A stretch of DNA of 64,000 bases from Manduca sexta. Lineage: Eukaryota > Arthropoda > Insecta > Lepidoptera > Sphingidae. Positions 48,901-53,608 of this stretch are shown piece after piece. Position 1 is the first letter of the stretch; every line of letters begins with the position of its first letter. The translations under genes and the position numbers were made by a program. The notes beneath the pieces are model-generated. The model saw only the letters and a program-made list of their open reading frames with translations. It was not told the DNA's origin and did no database searches. The stretch lies in contig NC_051137.1 of NCBI RefSeq assembly GCF_014839805.1, positions 8,483,170-8,547,169 on the forward strand. Direction: 5' to 3'.

Positions 48901-50216
48901 TACGCGGGTCAGAATTCAACGTTATGCTATAGTTTCTGAACAGACCTACGCGGCACGCTATAACATTTCCCAGGCGACATATTTTTAGTCAGTCTGTTTA
49001 ACTCAATTATGCTGTTCTTATCATGCATTTTATACACACAATGAGGCCTATGTATAAGATCTTATAGGTTCAAATAAACAGTCACTGCTATTACATATAG
49101 TATTTTGGTACCAATTTAAAAAAATCATCTTATGCTTCTCTCAAATATGAGTAATGTTTATATATGTACCCTAAAATAAATAGTAGGATAACTTATCTAC
49201 ACTTGGTTTTAAGTTTAGGTTAAAATAGTTTTTGTTTAACAAGTACCCCCGAGAACACGAACAATTAAGTGGAAATAGGAACTTAATTAACGTCCCTTAG
49301 AATCGTGTCCAGAAATGTTAACACAATTGAATTTTCAAACTTTGCGCAGTGACTTTAAGATGTGGTCTATTTTTTTATAAGAGTGTTCTCGAATTATATA
49401 GCTTTGGTAGCGGAGAATAAACTTTAATTAATTAATTGATTATGTACCCACAAGCAATCGGAAATAAGTATAATTTCAAACGTAGATCGCTTGTTCTGAG
49501 ATAACATTTATCTTTCAATAAACGATTTTAATAGCTTTTTTCGATTCAACGCGAAATCGGACCAATGAGAACAAATTAGTTTTACATGCTTTTAAATTAC
49601 TTATATTAATTGTTTAATTTTGGGGATCGAATTGGAGATCCAATTTAAGATCTTTTACTGAAAACGACTATGACTAAACGTCACTCGCTTCACACACCAG
49701 AGTTTTTGATAAATTATCAAATCAAAAAAATTATGTACTCCTCTTTAGAAGTCATTATTTTTATCATAGTCAGGTAGAAGAATGAAGGACTAGATCTAAA
49801 TCAAATCTTTAAATCCATTGAATGATCAACAAAACTATGCTAACACGAAAAATGTAAAACATTGAGTACTTTGCTGAAAAATTCTCGTCGGAAAAACTGT
49901 TTAAGCAGATTTCAAACAAATCACCGGCTAGTTATAACATTTACAAACACGTTTACGAAATCGCATACTTACCGAAAAAACAGCAACAGAAGACAATAGT
50001 GTATAAAGTAATAAAAATAGCTCTGACATCAGTTCTATCAAATATGAATTCCTCATCGTCAAATGGGTAGATGGTTTCATTTACACTAGAGGAGTTTGAT
50101 AATTCTATATATCCAGATTGTGACTTGTTGAGCGTGCCCTCCAATACGTTTTGTTTAACATCTGCGTCTATAAACGGTTTAATACCGTGCATATTTTCGT
50201 CTGCGGCGTCGATCAT
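6480..50216 (-). CDS. TrissinR: Trissin receptor-like class A GPCR, six coding exons over 44 kb
   Basis: Joined exons (50216-49973, 40481-40336, 37999-37840, 36252-36055, 8973-8815, 6971-6480) encode about 465 residues if the single extra base in exon 2 is ignored. All introns have GT-AG ends and compatible phases (1, 2, 0, 0, 0). Visible receptor hallmarks are NLLV and LANLAVAD (helices 1-2), a cysteine at the start of helix 3 (FLCKMYQ), ERY in place of DRY, an extracellular-loop-2 cysteine (ETICIAH), FAVCNLPFH in helix 6 and NPLLY in helix 7. The motifs match my memory of the insect trissin receptor, a plasma-membrane receptor for the cysteine-rich peptide trissin; a related peptide receptor is the alternative. 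Introns are 9.5, 2.3, 1.6, 27.1 and 1.8 kb. As written, exon 2 is frameshifted, so this allele or assembly would not make a receptor. Confidence 0.82.
7566..7815. repeat. Candidate foldback or MITE-like repeat
   Basis: A GC-richer block framed by GAGGCGG at the left (7570) and its complement CCGCCTC at the right (7802). Nested inverted segments lie inside, for example GTTCGGAGC (7708) with GCTCCGAAC (7736). This could be an old miniature DNA transposon. I cannot define exact ends or a target duplication. Confidence 0.35.
8378..8447. repeat. Imperfect palindrome in intron 5
   Basis: The arm AAATTTGCGGATATA (from 8378) is matched by TATATCCGCAAATTT at the right end (to 8447). Imperfect matches continue inward (GTATGTAC / GTACATAC). 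It can form a long hairpin and may be a short foldback element. Confidence 0.6.
8815..8973 (-). CDS. TrissinR: TrissinR exon 5: end of helix 5 and loop 3
   Basis: Found by phase and motif. On the minus strand a TTATCAG acceptor is followed by [14 protein letters not shown], the cytoplasmic end of helix 5 seen in trissin receptors, then a hydrophilic loop-3 stretch ending TTEDNK. The donor is AAG|GTGGGA. The exon has 159 bases, 53 whole codons, phase 0 on both sides, exactly what exons 4 and 6 require. No long open frame marks it. It is separated from exon 4 by 27 kb of transposon-rich intron. Confidence 0.85.
9228..9436 (-). mobile_element. tRNA-derived SINE, family B, minus-strand copy
   Basis: Read on the minus strand, the head near 9436 resembles a tRNA gene (GTAGTGTAATCGTACGTGC, later CTCGGGTTCGATATCTGCG as the B box) followed by GTCGGGC. 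This matches a tRNA-like repeat common in Lepidoptera. Body and tail are diverged and the 3' end is uncertain. It is not a functional tRNA: the cloverleaf is not intact. A related degenerate copy is at 58628-58840. Confidence 0.55.
9477..9817 (-). mobile_element. SINE family A, copy 2 (5'-shortened), with target duplications
   Basis: The element itself is 9488-9806, reversed relative to copy 1: tail at about 9490-9505, head at 9806. The B box (GGGATTTGAACC on the plus strand) is intact. The head stops at CCAACTAGGG, so about a dozen 5' bases, including part of the A box, are missing. The 11-bp repeat TATATATAATT at 9477-9487 and 9807-9817 is an exact target-site duplication, showing that the shortened copy is a complete insertion product rather than a later deletion. 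Confidence 0.88.
9939..10007. repeat. Perfect 28-bp palindrome, 13-base loop
   Basis: The arms at 9939-9966 and 9980-10007 are exact reverse complements. Each contains TTTACATGTAAA, itself a palindrome. A second perfect hairpin follows 11 bases later. Together they may be a small foldback element. Confidence 0.75.
10019..10064. repeat. Perfect 18-bp palindrome, 10-base loop
   Basis: The arms at 10019-10036 (AATTATAATCCTCAATAT) and 10047-10064 are exact reverse complements. The hairpin lies next to the 28-bp palindrome. Confidence 0.75.
11788..12013 (+). mobile_element. LINE 3'-end-like repeat, copy 1
   Basis: Shares an ordered series of blocks with 43312-43567: ATATTTTAT, CCGGGTAGCGACCA-like, GTGTATATCCG, AACAGGCCG.CATAATT, GACATTCTATTGGA, CCCACTCCA, GGGGTCA. 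Both end in a short A run. It looks like the 3' end of a non-LTR element or a SINE using such a tail. No coding part is seen here. Confidence 0.65.
12393..12490. repeat. Diverged tandem duplication, unit about 70 bp
   Basis: AATAATATTATAAATT followed by TAATATTTGTGAT and CGTGGTCTAC occurs twice in direct orientation. The second copy lacks about ten bases after GTGAT. Confidence 0.65.
12665..13025. repeat. Diverged tandem duplication, unit about 185 bp
   Basis: The first unit starts GCTATAGTCGATC near 12670, the second near 12850. Both share CCAAAATAATATAACAACG, ACATTTTA.ATGAG, TTTATGTAATTTAA, TCAATATATTTAATTTTT and CAGATAAA.TTGG in the same order, with scattered substitutions. It is non-coding. 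Confidence 0.7.
13030..13240. other. Unassigned GC-richer block
   Basis: The block is noticeably richer in GC than its surroundings. It holds overlapping minus-strand open frames without motifs. It may be an old SINE or a 3' fragment of another element. I see no splice sites that would make it a receptor exon, and the phases of exons 4 and 5 already close without it. Confidence 0.3.
14602..14957 (-). mobile_element. Helitron-type non-autonomous repeat, reversed
   Basis: Opens with GCTTTTGCTCGCG.CTTCGCCCGCG, the reverse complement of the 3' end of the Helitron at 25414-26155. It also shares GAAAGTAGCCTATAACC, CTCCATACCAAATTTCATAA and GGGGACTTTGTTTTA-like blocks. Long C and A runs interrupt it. 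No coding capacity. Confidence 0.6.
15516..15980 (+). other. 154-codon open frame, probably not a gene
   Basis: An open frame inside intron 4. The translation starts with basic and cysteine-containing stretches and ends with a hydrophobic, Phe/Tyr-rich tail typical of translated AT-rich DNA. I recognise no domain. I list it only because it is the longest unexplained frame in the intron. Confidence 0.12.
17526..18015. mobile_element. RTE/Helitron-type interspersed repeat
   Basis: Starts CTAGCTTCCGCCCGCAACTT and CGCCCGCGTGGA, contains CAAGTTTCGTTAAAATCCG and GAGTAGTTTTTGTTTC, then TATACAGACAGACAGACAAA and ends near AGTATAGAT. This block order is typical of interspersed repeats in moths whose 3' end resembles RTE LINEs. 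A short open frame at its start is not a gene. Confidence 0.55.
18320..18521. mobile_element. RTE-like repeat tail
   Basis: Contains ATCCGTTCAGCCGTTCTCGAG, TTTTAGCGAGACTAACGAAC and ends TATATATATAGAT. This is the pattern of a non-autonomous RTE or Helitron repeat end, oriented plus. The left boundary is uncertain. Confidence 0.45.
18531..18750. mobile_element. MITE with long imperfect terminal inverted repeats
   Basis: The left end CCCCCTTGTTCATAAACGTT, TATCTAAGGAGG, GATAACAAGTCTGTTT is mirrored at the right end as AAACAGACTTGTTAGC, CCTCCTTAGATA, AACGTTTATGAATACGGG. The arms are about 75 bases and a GC-richer centre of about 70 bases separates them. No transposase is present. I could not fix the target duplication. 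Confidence 0.7.
19196..19330 (+). mobile_element. Interspersed repeat fragment (TTGCTCGCGG family)
   Basis: GTTGCTCGCGGCTTCG, then AAATCACAGTAGCTTCGTAT and GCGCCTTCTATTT. The same series, diverged, is at 63851-64000. Helitron or RTE-derived; non-coding. Confidence 0.45.
19939..20110 (-). repeat. Gypsy 3' LTR
   Basis: A 172-bp LTR with TG...CA ends, identical to the copy at 30213-30384. It follows the polypurine tract in the minus-strand direction. Confidence 0.93.
20111..20131 (-). promoter_or_regulatory. Gypsy polypurine tract
   Basis: On the minus strand the bases just before the 3' LTR are almost all purine, ending AAGGGAGGGA. This is the expected primer site for plus-strand DNA synthesis. 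Confidence 0.8.
20283..20510 (-). pseudogene. Gypsy integrase C-terminal tail (frameshifted)
   Basis: 75 codons reading [19 protein letters not shown] and [10 protein letters not shown], as in the C-terminal region after the core of Ty3/Gypsy integrases. It is out of frame with the preceding part: the conserved [11 protein letters not shown] stretch lies in a frame between the two blocks, so at least two indels separate them. The stop at 20283 is probably the natural end of pol. Confidence 0.75.
20539..21390 (-). pseudogene. Gypsy integrase core, interrupted by a stop codon
   Basis: In one frame after the stop at 21391-21393: zinc-binding HHCC (AHEGHPGI with CKACKSC), then the catalytic triad D ([12 protein letters not shown]), D (LTADNGKQF) and E ([11 protein letters not shown]). 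A second in-frame TAA at 20791-20793 follows RLKIS; the frame then resumes with [19 protein letters not shown], typical of Gypsy integrases. Integrase would insert the cDNA, but this copy cannot make a full enzyme without stop readthrough. Confidence 0.88.
21391..23502 (-). pseudogene. Gypsy pol: zinc knuckles, protease, reverse transcriptase, RNase H
   Basis: From 23502 an open frame includes two nucleocapsid-type knuckles (second [16 protein letters not shown]2CX4HX4C), then protease [11 protein letters not shown], reverse transcriptase with [25 protein letters not shown], the catalytic FIDDILIYG, and RNase H with [20 protein letters not shown] and NIADPLSR. The longest Met-initiated stretch starts at 23334 (647 codons). 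It ends at a premature TAA (21391-21393) just before the integrase. The knuckles are in this frame, not in the gag frame, which indicates either a programmed shift or, more likely, an indel in late gag. The reverse transcriptase domain looks intact. Confidence 0.9.
23460..24131 (-). pseudogene. Gypsy gag (capsid part), loses frame before the zinc knuckles
   Basis: 223 codons from ATG at 24131. A hydrophilic, helical capsid-like protein with [14 protein letters not shown] near residue 23 and a retrotransposon-gag-like core ([45 protein letters not shown]). It ends out of frame (SNILLAM) over DNA that encodes the zinc knuckles in the pol frame. Gag would assemble the retrotransposon particle. 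The frame change near 23510 is a -1 or +2 step relative to pol. The retrotransposon-gag assignment is from pattern. Confidence 0.8.
24985..25075 (+). pseudogene. Transposase first exon remnant (basic N-terminus)
   Basis: After a TATGTTTCAG acceptor, an ATG begins MGSKAIS, then a frame change leads to [19 protein letters not shown], a Lys/Arg-rich stretch like the N-termini of Mutator-like transposases from arthropods. A donor-like GTAAGT lies upstream at about 24900, suggesting a leader exon. It is broken by a stop in the ATG frame. Confidence 0.45.
25181..26854. repeat. Long inverted repeat split by a Helitron
   Basis: The left arm at 25181-25413 (starting TAGCCCATTGAAATGTTACA) is the reverse complement, with substitutions, of the right arm at about 26599-26854. 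Both arms carry GGGGTCAATAGAA-like, GCCGCCAT, CGCGATATC and GTAGCAAATTGTTTTGCCT. Removing the Helitron (25414-26155) joins CAAA to TATGTTT and extends the match with the other arm. It may be a separate palindromic MITE (about 0.93 kb without the Helitron) or subterminal repeats of the surrounding transposon. Open frames seen across the arms are not genes. Confidence 0.8.
25414..26155 (+). mobile_element. Non-autonomous Helitron
   Basis: Begins TCTATACTATTATATAAAGC and ends AAAAGCTAG, with host A before and host T after, the Helitron rule (TC...CTRR, AT target, no duplication). A short GC hairpin (GCGG/CCGC) lies about a dozen bases before the 3' end. Inside are three direct repeats of about 130-145 bp (starting near 25465, 25585 and 25710), each with GGCTAATCTCAGGAACTACC or a close form and TATAGGCTATATATCATCA-like sequence. 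No Rep/helicase gene. The boundaries are supported because excision restores the surrounding inverted repeat. Confidence 0.88.
26870..27280. other. GC-richer segment inside the nested transposon
   Basis: Overlapping open frames on both strands with no recognised domain. It lies between the inverted repeat and the transposase core and may be a promoter or spacer of the transposon. Confidence 0.35.
27778..28380 (+). pseudogene. Mutator-like transposase core remnant
   Basis: After a poly-T tract and TTTTTAG acceptor, the plus strand reads, with stops, [28 protein letters not shown], then [20 protein letters not shown], a Met/Glu/Ala-rich helix ([11 protein letters not shown]) and [16 protein letters not shown]. 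That last motif corresponds to the conserved DGIP.LTV.AD..W found in arthropod Mutator-like transposases and contains a probable catalytic Asp. Stops after FKR and ELAK, and a lost 3' part, show it is dead. An 83-codon open frame at 28156-28407 is the best preserved piece. Confidence 0.6.
28408..29092. other. 3' part of the nested transposon, no gene
   Basis: AT-rich sequence between the transposase remnant and the right inverted repeat. I see no motif apart from the terminal repeat at its end. Confidence 0.5.
29176..29490 (-). repeat. 23-bp minisatellite in the Gypsy leader
   Basis: About a dozen imperfect direct repeats of a 23-base unit containing GCAATTTAATGCTCATATCC. Units alternate mainly between CTCATATCC and CTCACATCC; the outer units are more diverged. 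Poly-T tracts at 29137-29153 and about 29545-29565 flank it. It lies between the primer-binding site and gag, in the untranslated leader. Confidence 0.88.
29567..30198 (-). other. Gypsy leader, non-coding
   Basis: AT-rich untranslated leader between the primer-binding site and the minisatellite. No open frame of note. Confidence 0.5.
30199..30210 (-). promoter_or_regulatory. Gypsy primer-binding site
   Basis: On the minus strand, two bases after the 5' LTR, TGGCGACGAGGA begins with the TGG expected for pairing with a tRNA CCA end. I did not identify the tRNA. Confidence 0.65.
30213..30384 (-). repeat. Gypsy 5' LTR
   Basis: 172 bp, identical base for base to 19939-20110. GGCAC follows at 30385-30389 as the target duplication. 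Confidence 0.93.
30630..30901 (+). mobile_element. Truncated MITE related to 55638-56051
   Basis: Contains ATCCTGGTTTTAG, TGACTGAAAG, AATGTTGCCGCTGC, GGCATTAGGGCGCGTAAA, TTCGAAACTTACACTTTTTT and the terminal TAGTAACGCAATGTCAAAAT then TACCCTGT, in the same order as the reversed element at 55638-56051. The other terminus is missing, so the copy is truncated at its left. Confidence 0.72.
32061..32395 (+). mobile_element. SINE family A, copy 3
   Basis: Head GCGACGATAGCCTAGTTGG, B box AGTTCAAATCCC, body as in copy 1 and ATT-repeat tail. The 10-bp repeat AAACCTCATT at 32051-32060 and 32396-32405 is the target duplication; another AAACCTCATT at 32039-32048 was already in the target. A 63-codon frame inside is not a gene. 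Confidence 0.9.
33301..34606 (+). mobile_element. Mariner-type DNA transposon
   Basis: 1306 bp between TA dinucleotides (33299-33300 and 34607-34608). The terminal repeats begin C-T/C-TAGTCT-G/T-GCCATAAATA and are mirrored at the right end (TATTTATGGCAAGACTAGG). It contains one transposase gene on the plus strand, opposite to the receptor gene. Length, TA target and protein motifs agree with the Tc1/mariner superfamily. Confidence 0.92.
33443..34482 (+). pseudogene. Mariner transposase, one frameshift
   Basis: The N-terminal part (33443 to about 33610) carries the helix-turn-helix region ([37 protein letters not shown]). A one-base loss near 33608-33612 shifts the frame; the rest (open from 33646) holds [20 protein letters not shown] and the catalytic part: LFTDEKIF (first Asp), QQDSAPGHK (second Asp, codon at 34180) and [13 protein letters not shown] (third Asp, codon at 34279). 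That leaves 32 residues between the second and third Asp. Total length is near 346 codons, normal for mariner. The catalytic domain is otherwise well preserved, suggesting a fairly recent loss. Confidence 0.9.
34609..36054. other. Intron 4 DNA without recognised features
   Basis: AT-rich. I see no named repeat or exon on either strand. Confidence 0.5.
36055..36252 (-). CDS. TrissinR: TrissinR exon 4: helix 4, extracellular loop 2, start of helix 5
   Basis: The acceptor GTTTTCAG precedes [18 protein letters not shown] (helix 4). Extracellular loop 2 has the conserved cysteine in ETICIAHRK, then [18 protein letters not shown] of helix 5 with its proline. The donor is ACG|GTGAGT. The exon has 198 bases, 66 codons, phase 0 at both ends. 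The open frame runs on past the donor to 35956, but that tail is intronic. The loop-2 cysteine would pair with the one in exon 3. Confidence 0.92.
36253..37839 (-). other. TrissinR intron 3
   Basis: 1.59 kb of AT-rich DNA, GT donor at 37839 (AGG|GTAAAG). A GAAAGAAAGAAAG stretch near 36812-36826 may mark a LINE 3' remnant. No gene. Confidence 0.65.
37840..37999 (-). CDS. TrissinR: TrissinR exon 3: helix 3 and ERY motif
   Basis: The acceptor TGTTTCAG precedes [20 protein letters not shown], with the conserved disulphide cysteine at the start of helix 3, then [19 protein letters not shown], carrying ERY (a DRY variant) and the second-loop HP, and [12 protein letters not shown] before the donor AGG|GTAAAG. 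160 bases; it begins with the last base of a split serine codon (phase 2) and ends in phase 0. This is the most conserved piece and fixes the family. Confidence 0.93.
38000..40335 (-). other. TrissinR intron 2
   Basis: 2.3 kb. Open frames at 39307-39591 and 39725-40135 have no motif and sit in intronic sequence. No repeat named. Confidence 0.6.
40336..40481 (-). CDS. TrissinR: TrissinR exon 2: helices 1-2, with a one-base frameshift
   Basis: The acceptor TTTTCCAG precedes codons for GNLLVIL, then (after one extra T) [34 protein letters not shown] and LSIYLVP before the donor CCGAG|GTAAG. This is the end of helix 1, intracellular loop 1 and helix 2 with its LxxAD motif. The exon is 146 bases; 145 are needed for phase 1 to phase 2. 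The surplus base is in the TTT at 40461-40463. Read as given, the frame reaches TGA at 40393-40395. Both splice sites are intact and exon 3 continues in the expected frame if one T is discounted. Confidence 0.88.
40482..42608 (-). other. TrissinR intron 1, proximal part
   Basis: AT-rich, no gene. A 99-codon frame at 41957-42256 has no recognisable domain. Confidence 0.55.
42609..43364 (-). pseudogene. 5'-truncated non-LTR retrotransposon (LINE) fragment
   Basis: A poly-T tract at about 42609-42640 is the poly(A) tail of a minus-strand insertion. The minus-strand frame (43364-43041) ends [19 protein letters not shown] and [14 protein letters not shown], which resembles the extreme C-terminus of jockey/CR1-type reverse-transcriptase ORFs. 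Its N-terminal 17 or so codons overlap another repeat and are not part of the protein. Only the C-terminal tail and 3' untranslated region remain. Confidence 0.55.
43312..43567 (+). mobile_element. LINE 3'-end-like repeat, copy 2
   Basis: Same block order as 11788-12013, ending in an A run at 43558-43567. It carries an extra segment (TTAAAACCCGCCATTGTGGG) that copy 1 has lost. It abuts the reversed LINE fragment. Confidence 0.68.
44015..44038. repeat. 10-bp perfect inverted repeat
   Basis: AATGTGAACT (44015-44024) and AGTTCACATT (44029-44038), 4-base loop. A larger hairpin follows. Confidence 0.55.
44054..44097. repeat. Near-perfect 19-bp palindrome
   Basis: TATAATAAATTATCTAGCAT (from 44054) is mirrored by ATGTTAGATAATTTATTATA (to 44097), one mismatch in the arms. 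Confidence 0.6.
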
Positions 50217-50254
50217 GGTTCATTCTTTATTTTGTAAAATTGCCGGTCGGTCAT
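49973..50254 (-). CDS. TrissinR: TrissinR exon 1: N-terminus and start of helix 1
   Basis: Coding starts at ATG 50216. The extracellular N-terminus has N-glycosylation sites (NKS, NSSS, NET), then acidic [18 protein letters not shown] leading into helix 1 ([12 protein letters not shown]). No signal peptide is visible, as in most class A receptors. The donor is CG|GTAAGT at 49972 (phase 1). Upstream, TGTTCCAG at 50255-50262 is a good acceptor, so the exon probably begins at 50254 and an untranslated exon lies further upstream. The FDRTDVR...CCCFFG stretch is the one I associate with trissin receptors. Confidence 0.9.
50213..50254 (-). CDS. Short upstream ORF overlapping the receptor start
   Basis: If the exon begins at the acceptor before 50254, its first three bases are ATG, opening a 13-codon frame that ends TGA at 50213-50215. 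The receptor ATG (50214-50216) overlaps this stop as ATGA. Ribosomes translating it would terminate at the receptor start. Whether the first ATG is in the mature 5' end depends on the unseen upstream exon. Confidence 0.4.
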   Translation of the reverse strand: MTDRQFYKIKNEP

Positions 50255-50336
50255 CTGGAACAAACGATATTAATTCTTTATATTGTAAAGGTTAGCTTCT
50301 GTGTAGTTTTTTTTTTAATTTCCGGGAAAATATTGT

Positions 50337-50497
50337 AGCCAGTGTAACTGCTGGACATAATGAGAATTAACATCTCATGCCACAGGATGGCGAGTGCAGT
50401 GGAATACTAAACAATACTTTGTTTGTGTTTTTACTGTTTATGGGCGGTCGTATCGCTTACCATCAGGTCAACGGCAAGTGTGTCTCATTTTTGCCAA
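50337..50497 (+). mobile_element. Fragment of a common lepidopteran interspersed repeat
   Basis: Contains GCTGGACATAATGAG, CTCATGCCACAGGATGGCG and TATGGGCGGTCGTATCGCTT, ACCATCAGGTCAACGG. I recall this block order as a repeat end widespread in moth genomes. The family is not named. Non-coding. Confidence 0.45.
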
Positions 50498-50561
50498 AGA
50501 TTAATATACAGTTAGTGATCATTGTTATAAATTCGTTGAATTATGGTAAAAAAATAAAAAG

Positions 50562-50738
50562 TGTTGGAGATTGTAACCTTCGTCGTGACTTATTATTTTT
50601 TATATGTTCTATTTTTAGAACTAATTGTATTTTGTTTGCCATAGTTACTTCTCTTTAGTCCGAAATAAACACTCGTGTCAATAACATCTTTTTACTAACT
50701 TTATTTAATTACTAAGAACATATACCATATTTACAACA
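50562..50738 (+). repeat. Copia 5' LTR
   Basis: 177 bp, identical to 54235-54411. GTTATCAGCACG right after it may belong to the primer-binding region; I did not match it to a tRNA. Confidence 0.93.
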
Positions 50739-50916
50739 CGTTATCAGCACGAAAGCTTAGTTCTTAGTTTTTTTTTACGTTATTTGGTAAAATAAAGTTG
50801 TATATATTTTTTGTGTGACTAGGAAATAGTAATAGTCTGAAAATGTCACATGAATCTGGAGATGTTTCGAGTATGAAAAATTCCCTGCGTCGATCACATC
50901 TTTTCCATTTCCTTGT

Positions 50917-53565
50917 TTGAGGATAAAAGATGGATATCCGACTTGGAAGTTCAAGATGCGAAATTACCTTATCCATGAGGATTTATGGGAAACAATTAGT
51001 GGATACCGAGATGGAGACACAACCCCTGCCTCTACAAAGGTACGCAAAGACGCAAAGGCATTAGCAAAGATATGCTTATCAGTAGAAGGTGCAGCGATAA
51101 CCCATATAAGATGTGCGAAAACTGCATCTGAGGCATGGACTTGTTTGCAAAAAGCCTTTGAAGATAAGGGTATAGGACGAAGATTATTTTTGGAGCGTAG
51201 ACTGTACAGGTTGAGTCTATCAGAGTTCAAAAATATTGAACTATATATTAACGCAGTTATGTCAACCGCACAGGATCTTGCGGATATTGATGTAGTCATA
51301 GAGGACAAGTCTATTGCTGCAATACTTTTGGGAGGTCTAACTCCAAGGTATGAACCTCTCATTATGGCTTTAGAAAATTGCAATGTAGACGTGACTACAG
51401 AGTTGGTGAAAACAAAACTGCTTAATGAAATGTCCAAAGATGTGGCTACGTCATTAGACTCTGTCTTTCATGCGAAGAAGAAGCCTAAGTCAATGAAGAA
51501 GAATATAGTTTGTTATGAGTGCAAGACACCTGGACATAAGAGACCAGACTGTCTACAGAGAAACAAGAAGGAGAAAGGCAATGCGGTAAATACCAATGAT
51601 ACGATATTTACAAGTCTTAATACTTCTGGAAACCCAAGAAAGGACATAATTTATGTAGATTCAGGTTGTACTAGACACATGACTTCTAGACGGGACTGTT
51701 TTCAGAATATCTCGATACAGAATCAAGGTACTGTTACTGTCGCAAATGGAGAACAGATTAAGTGCTGCGGAATTGGAAATATTTCAATAAACACGCCCGA
51801 GAACGTGGTCAACAACATTAGTGATGTTGCTTATATACCAGATTTGAAAGCTAGTTTGTTATCTGTATATAAAACTGTTGAAAAGGGTTTTATTTGTGTT
51901 TTTGATAAAAATGGATGTAACTTTTATAAATCTGATACTTTTAATTTTACAGGTGAATCTGTTGCTCATGCCTCGCCCTGTGGTGGACTGTACGTTTTAG
52001 ATGGTACTGTAAATGTTTCCGAGAATGTTGCGGATAATTTTTTGACACAAGATGTGCACTCTGGCTGTCAGGATAGTTATCAAATTTGGCATAAGAGGTT
52101 AGGACATTTGTGTCGTATAGGCATGAACCAACTGAAAAATCACAAGGTAGGTATAAAGTATACAGGAGTAGATAAAACTAGTTGTATCGCTTGCGTGGAA
52201 GGTAAACAAGCAAGAAAACCTTTCAAAAGGTTAGCGTTTAATAGGGCTACTTCCCCTTTGGAACTGATCCATATGGATTTGATGGGACCGATGTCTACAA
52301 CTTCTTTTCAAGGAAATAGATATATGTTGACAATAGTAGACGATTATACGCGAAAAGTGTTTGCTTATTTTATTTCTTCAAAAACAGAAGTCAAAGATAT
52401 ATTTTGTGTGTTTCAACGTTTTGTTGAAAATCAGTTAGATAAAACAATTAAAGCAATTAGGACTGATGAAGGTAAGGAGTTCGTGAATAAAGAGTTTGTT
52501 GATTATCTTGCTTCAAAAGGTATAGAACATCAAACAACGACGCCTTATAGTCCTCAGCAAGTTGGAGTAGCGGAACGCACCCATCGTTCGGTTACAGAAA
52601 AGGCAAGAACGTTGCTAGCTGAAAGTTCACTACCGAAAGCATTCTGGGAAGATGCATTCCAAGTTGCCATTTACCTTAAGAATAGGTCTCCTCATCGAGC
52701 CTTAGGTGGACAAATTCCTTATGACAAATGGTATGGACGAAAAGGTGATCTTAGCCATCTAAAAGTATTTGGTTGTAGAGCTCTAGTCCATATACCTTCG
52801 TGTCACAGGAAGAAATTAGATGTCAAGGCACAGGAAGCAATTTTCGTCGGTTATTCTGAAAATCCAGGCACTTATATTTTTAGGGACCCTGCTAACCCAC
52901 GAAAAGTTATTATATCCAGAGATGCAACCTTTTTTGAAAATTGCTTTACAGCGCTAAAGCAGAAGCAATCTGTCGCACAGTCAAAATCTATATTGTTATT
53001 TGATGAGCAAAAAGAGATTGAGTCTGAGTTTGATCATGACTGTCAATTCTATGACTGTGATGAGAGTATCAGCCCGGCGGCTGAAGCAACTTTACCAGTA
53101 AATCTAGAAAGTACAAAAGAGTCAGTGACTCTGGAAGAGCGAGAGTCTCTCAGTGACTTAAGGCTGCCTAGTGTGGAAGAAGTGACAGCGAATTTGGAAC
53201 AGGAATCGCACCCTGAGCGCAGATACCCTTCCAGAGACAGAAAACCAACAAATTTTTATAAAGCTTACAATACGTCAATGGTAGATTCTAATGAACCTAC
53301 GACATATTACGAAGCTACTCATGCCGATGATGCTGATAAGTGGCACCATAATATGGCTGGTGAGTATAGTTCTTTAATGAAACTCCATACATGGAATTTA
53401 GTAGATAAGCCTAAAAAAAAGGTTATGCCATGTAAATGGATTTACAAAATTAAACTACCAAACTCTATGGTAAAGAACTTAGATATTGGGAATTTTGTTG
53501 ATGACATAATAGTCTTCTTTAAATCTAATTTGACATTTGACACTGTCAAGAATTTGAATTTTTGA
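50917..53565 (+). pseudogene. Copia gag-pol polyprotein lacking the reverse transcriptase core
   Basis: 882 codons in one frame. Gag: PTWKFKMRNYLIHEDLWE and ILLGGLTPRYEPL (UBN2-type), knuckle CYECKTPGHKRPDC. Protease: YVDSGCTRHMT (DSG). Integrase: HKRLGHL with CIAC (zinc site), catalytic D (IHMDLMGPM), D (IRTDEGKEF, unusual Glu for Asn) and E (VGVAERTHRS). Reverse transcriptase starts with MPCKWIYKIKLP and then jumps to FVDDIIVFF, the catalytic site, so roughly the fingers and palm between them are deleted. A short frame at 50842 (MSHESGDVSS) probably holds the original N-terminus, one shift away. Confidence 0.93.
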
Positions 53566-53608
53566 GAAGATTTGTCGAGATATTTTTCATTAAAAGATCT
53601 CTGAATTA

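Larger units (their letters stand above)
43568..49972 (-). other. TrissinR intron 1, distal part
   Basis: 6.4 kb without a gene. It holds two hairpins near 44.0 kb and a degenerate Helitron-like end near 46085-46130 (GGCGGAGTCGCAAACAAAAA). A GCGCCATCTTGG..., GCCATATTAGA-bearing stretch at 47965-48480 looks like an old LINE 3' untranslated region, not proven. Confidence 0.5.

Noticed and set aside
50964..51437. 157-codon minus-strand frame
   Set aside because: Exact antisense shadow of the copia gag region.
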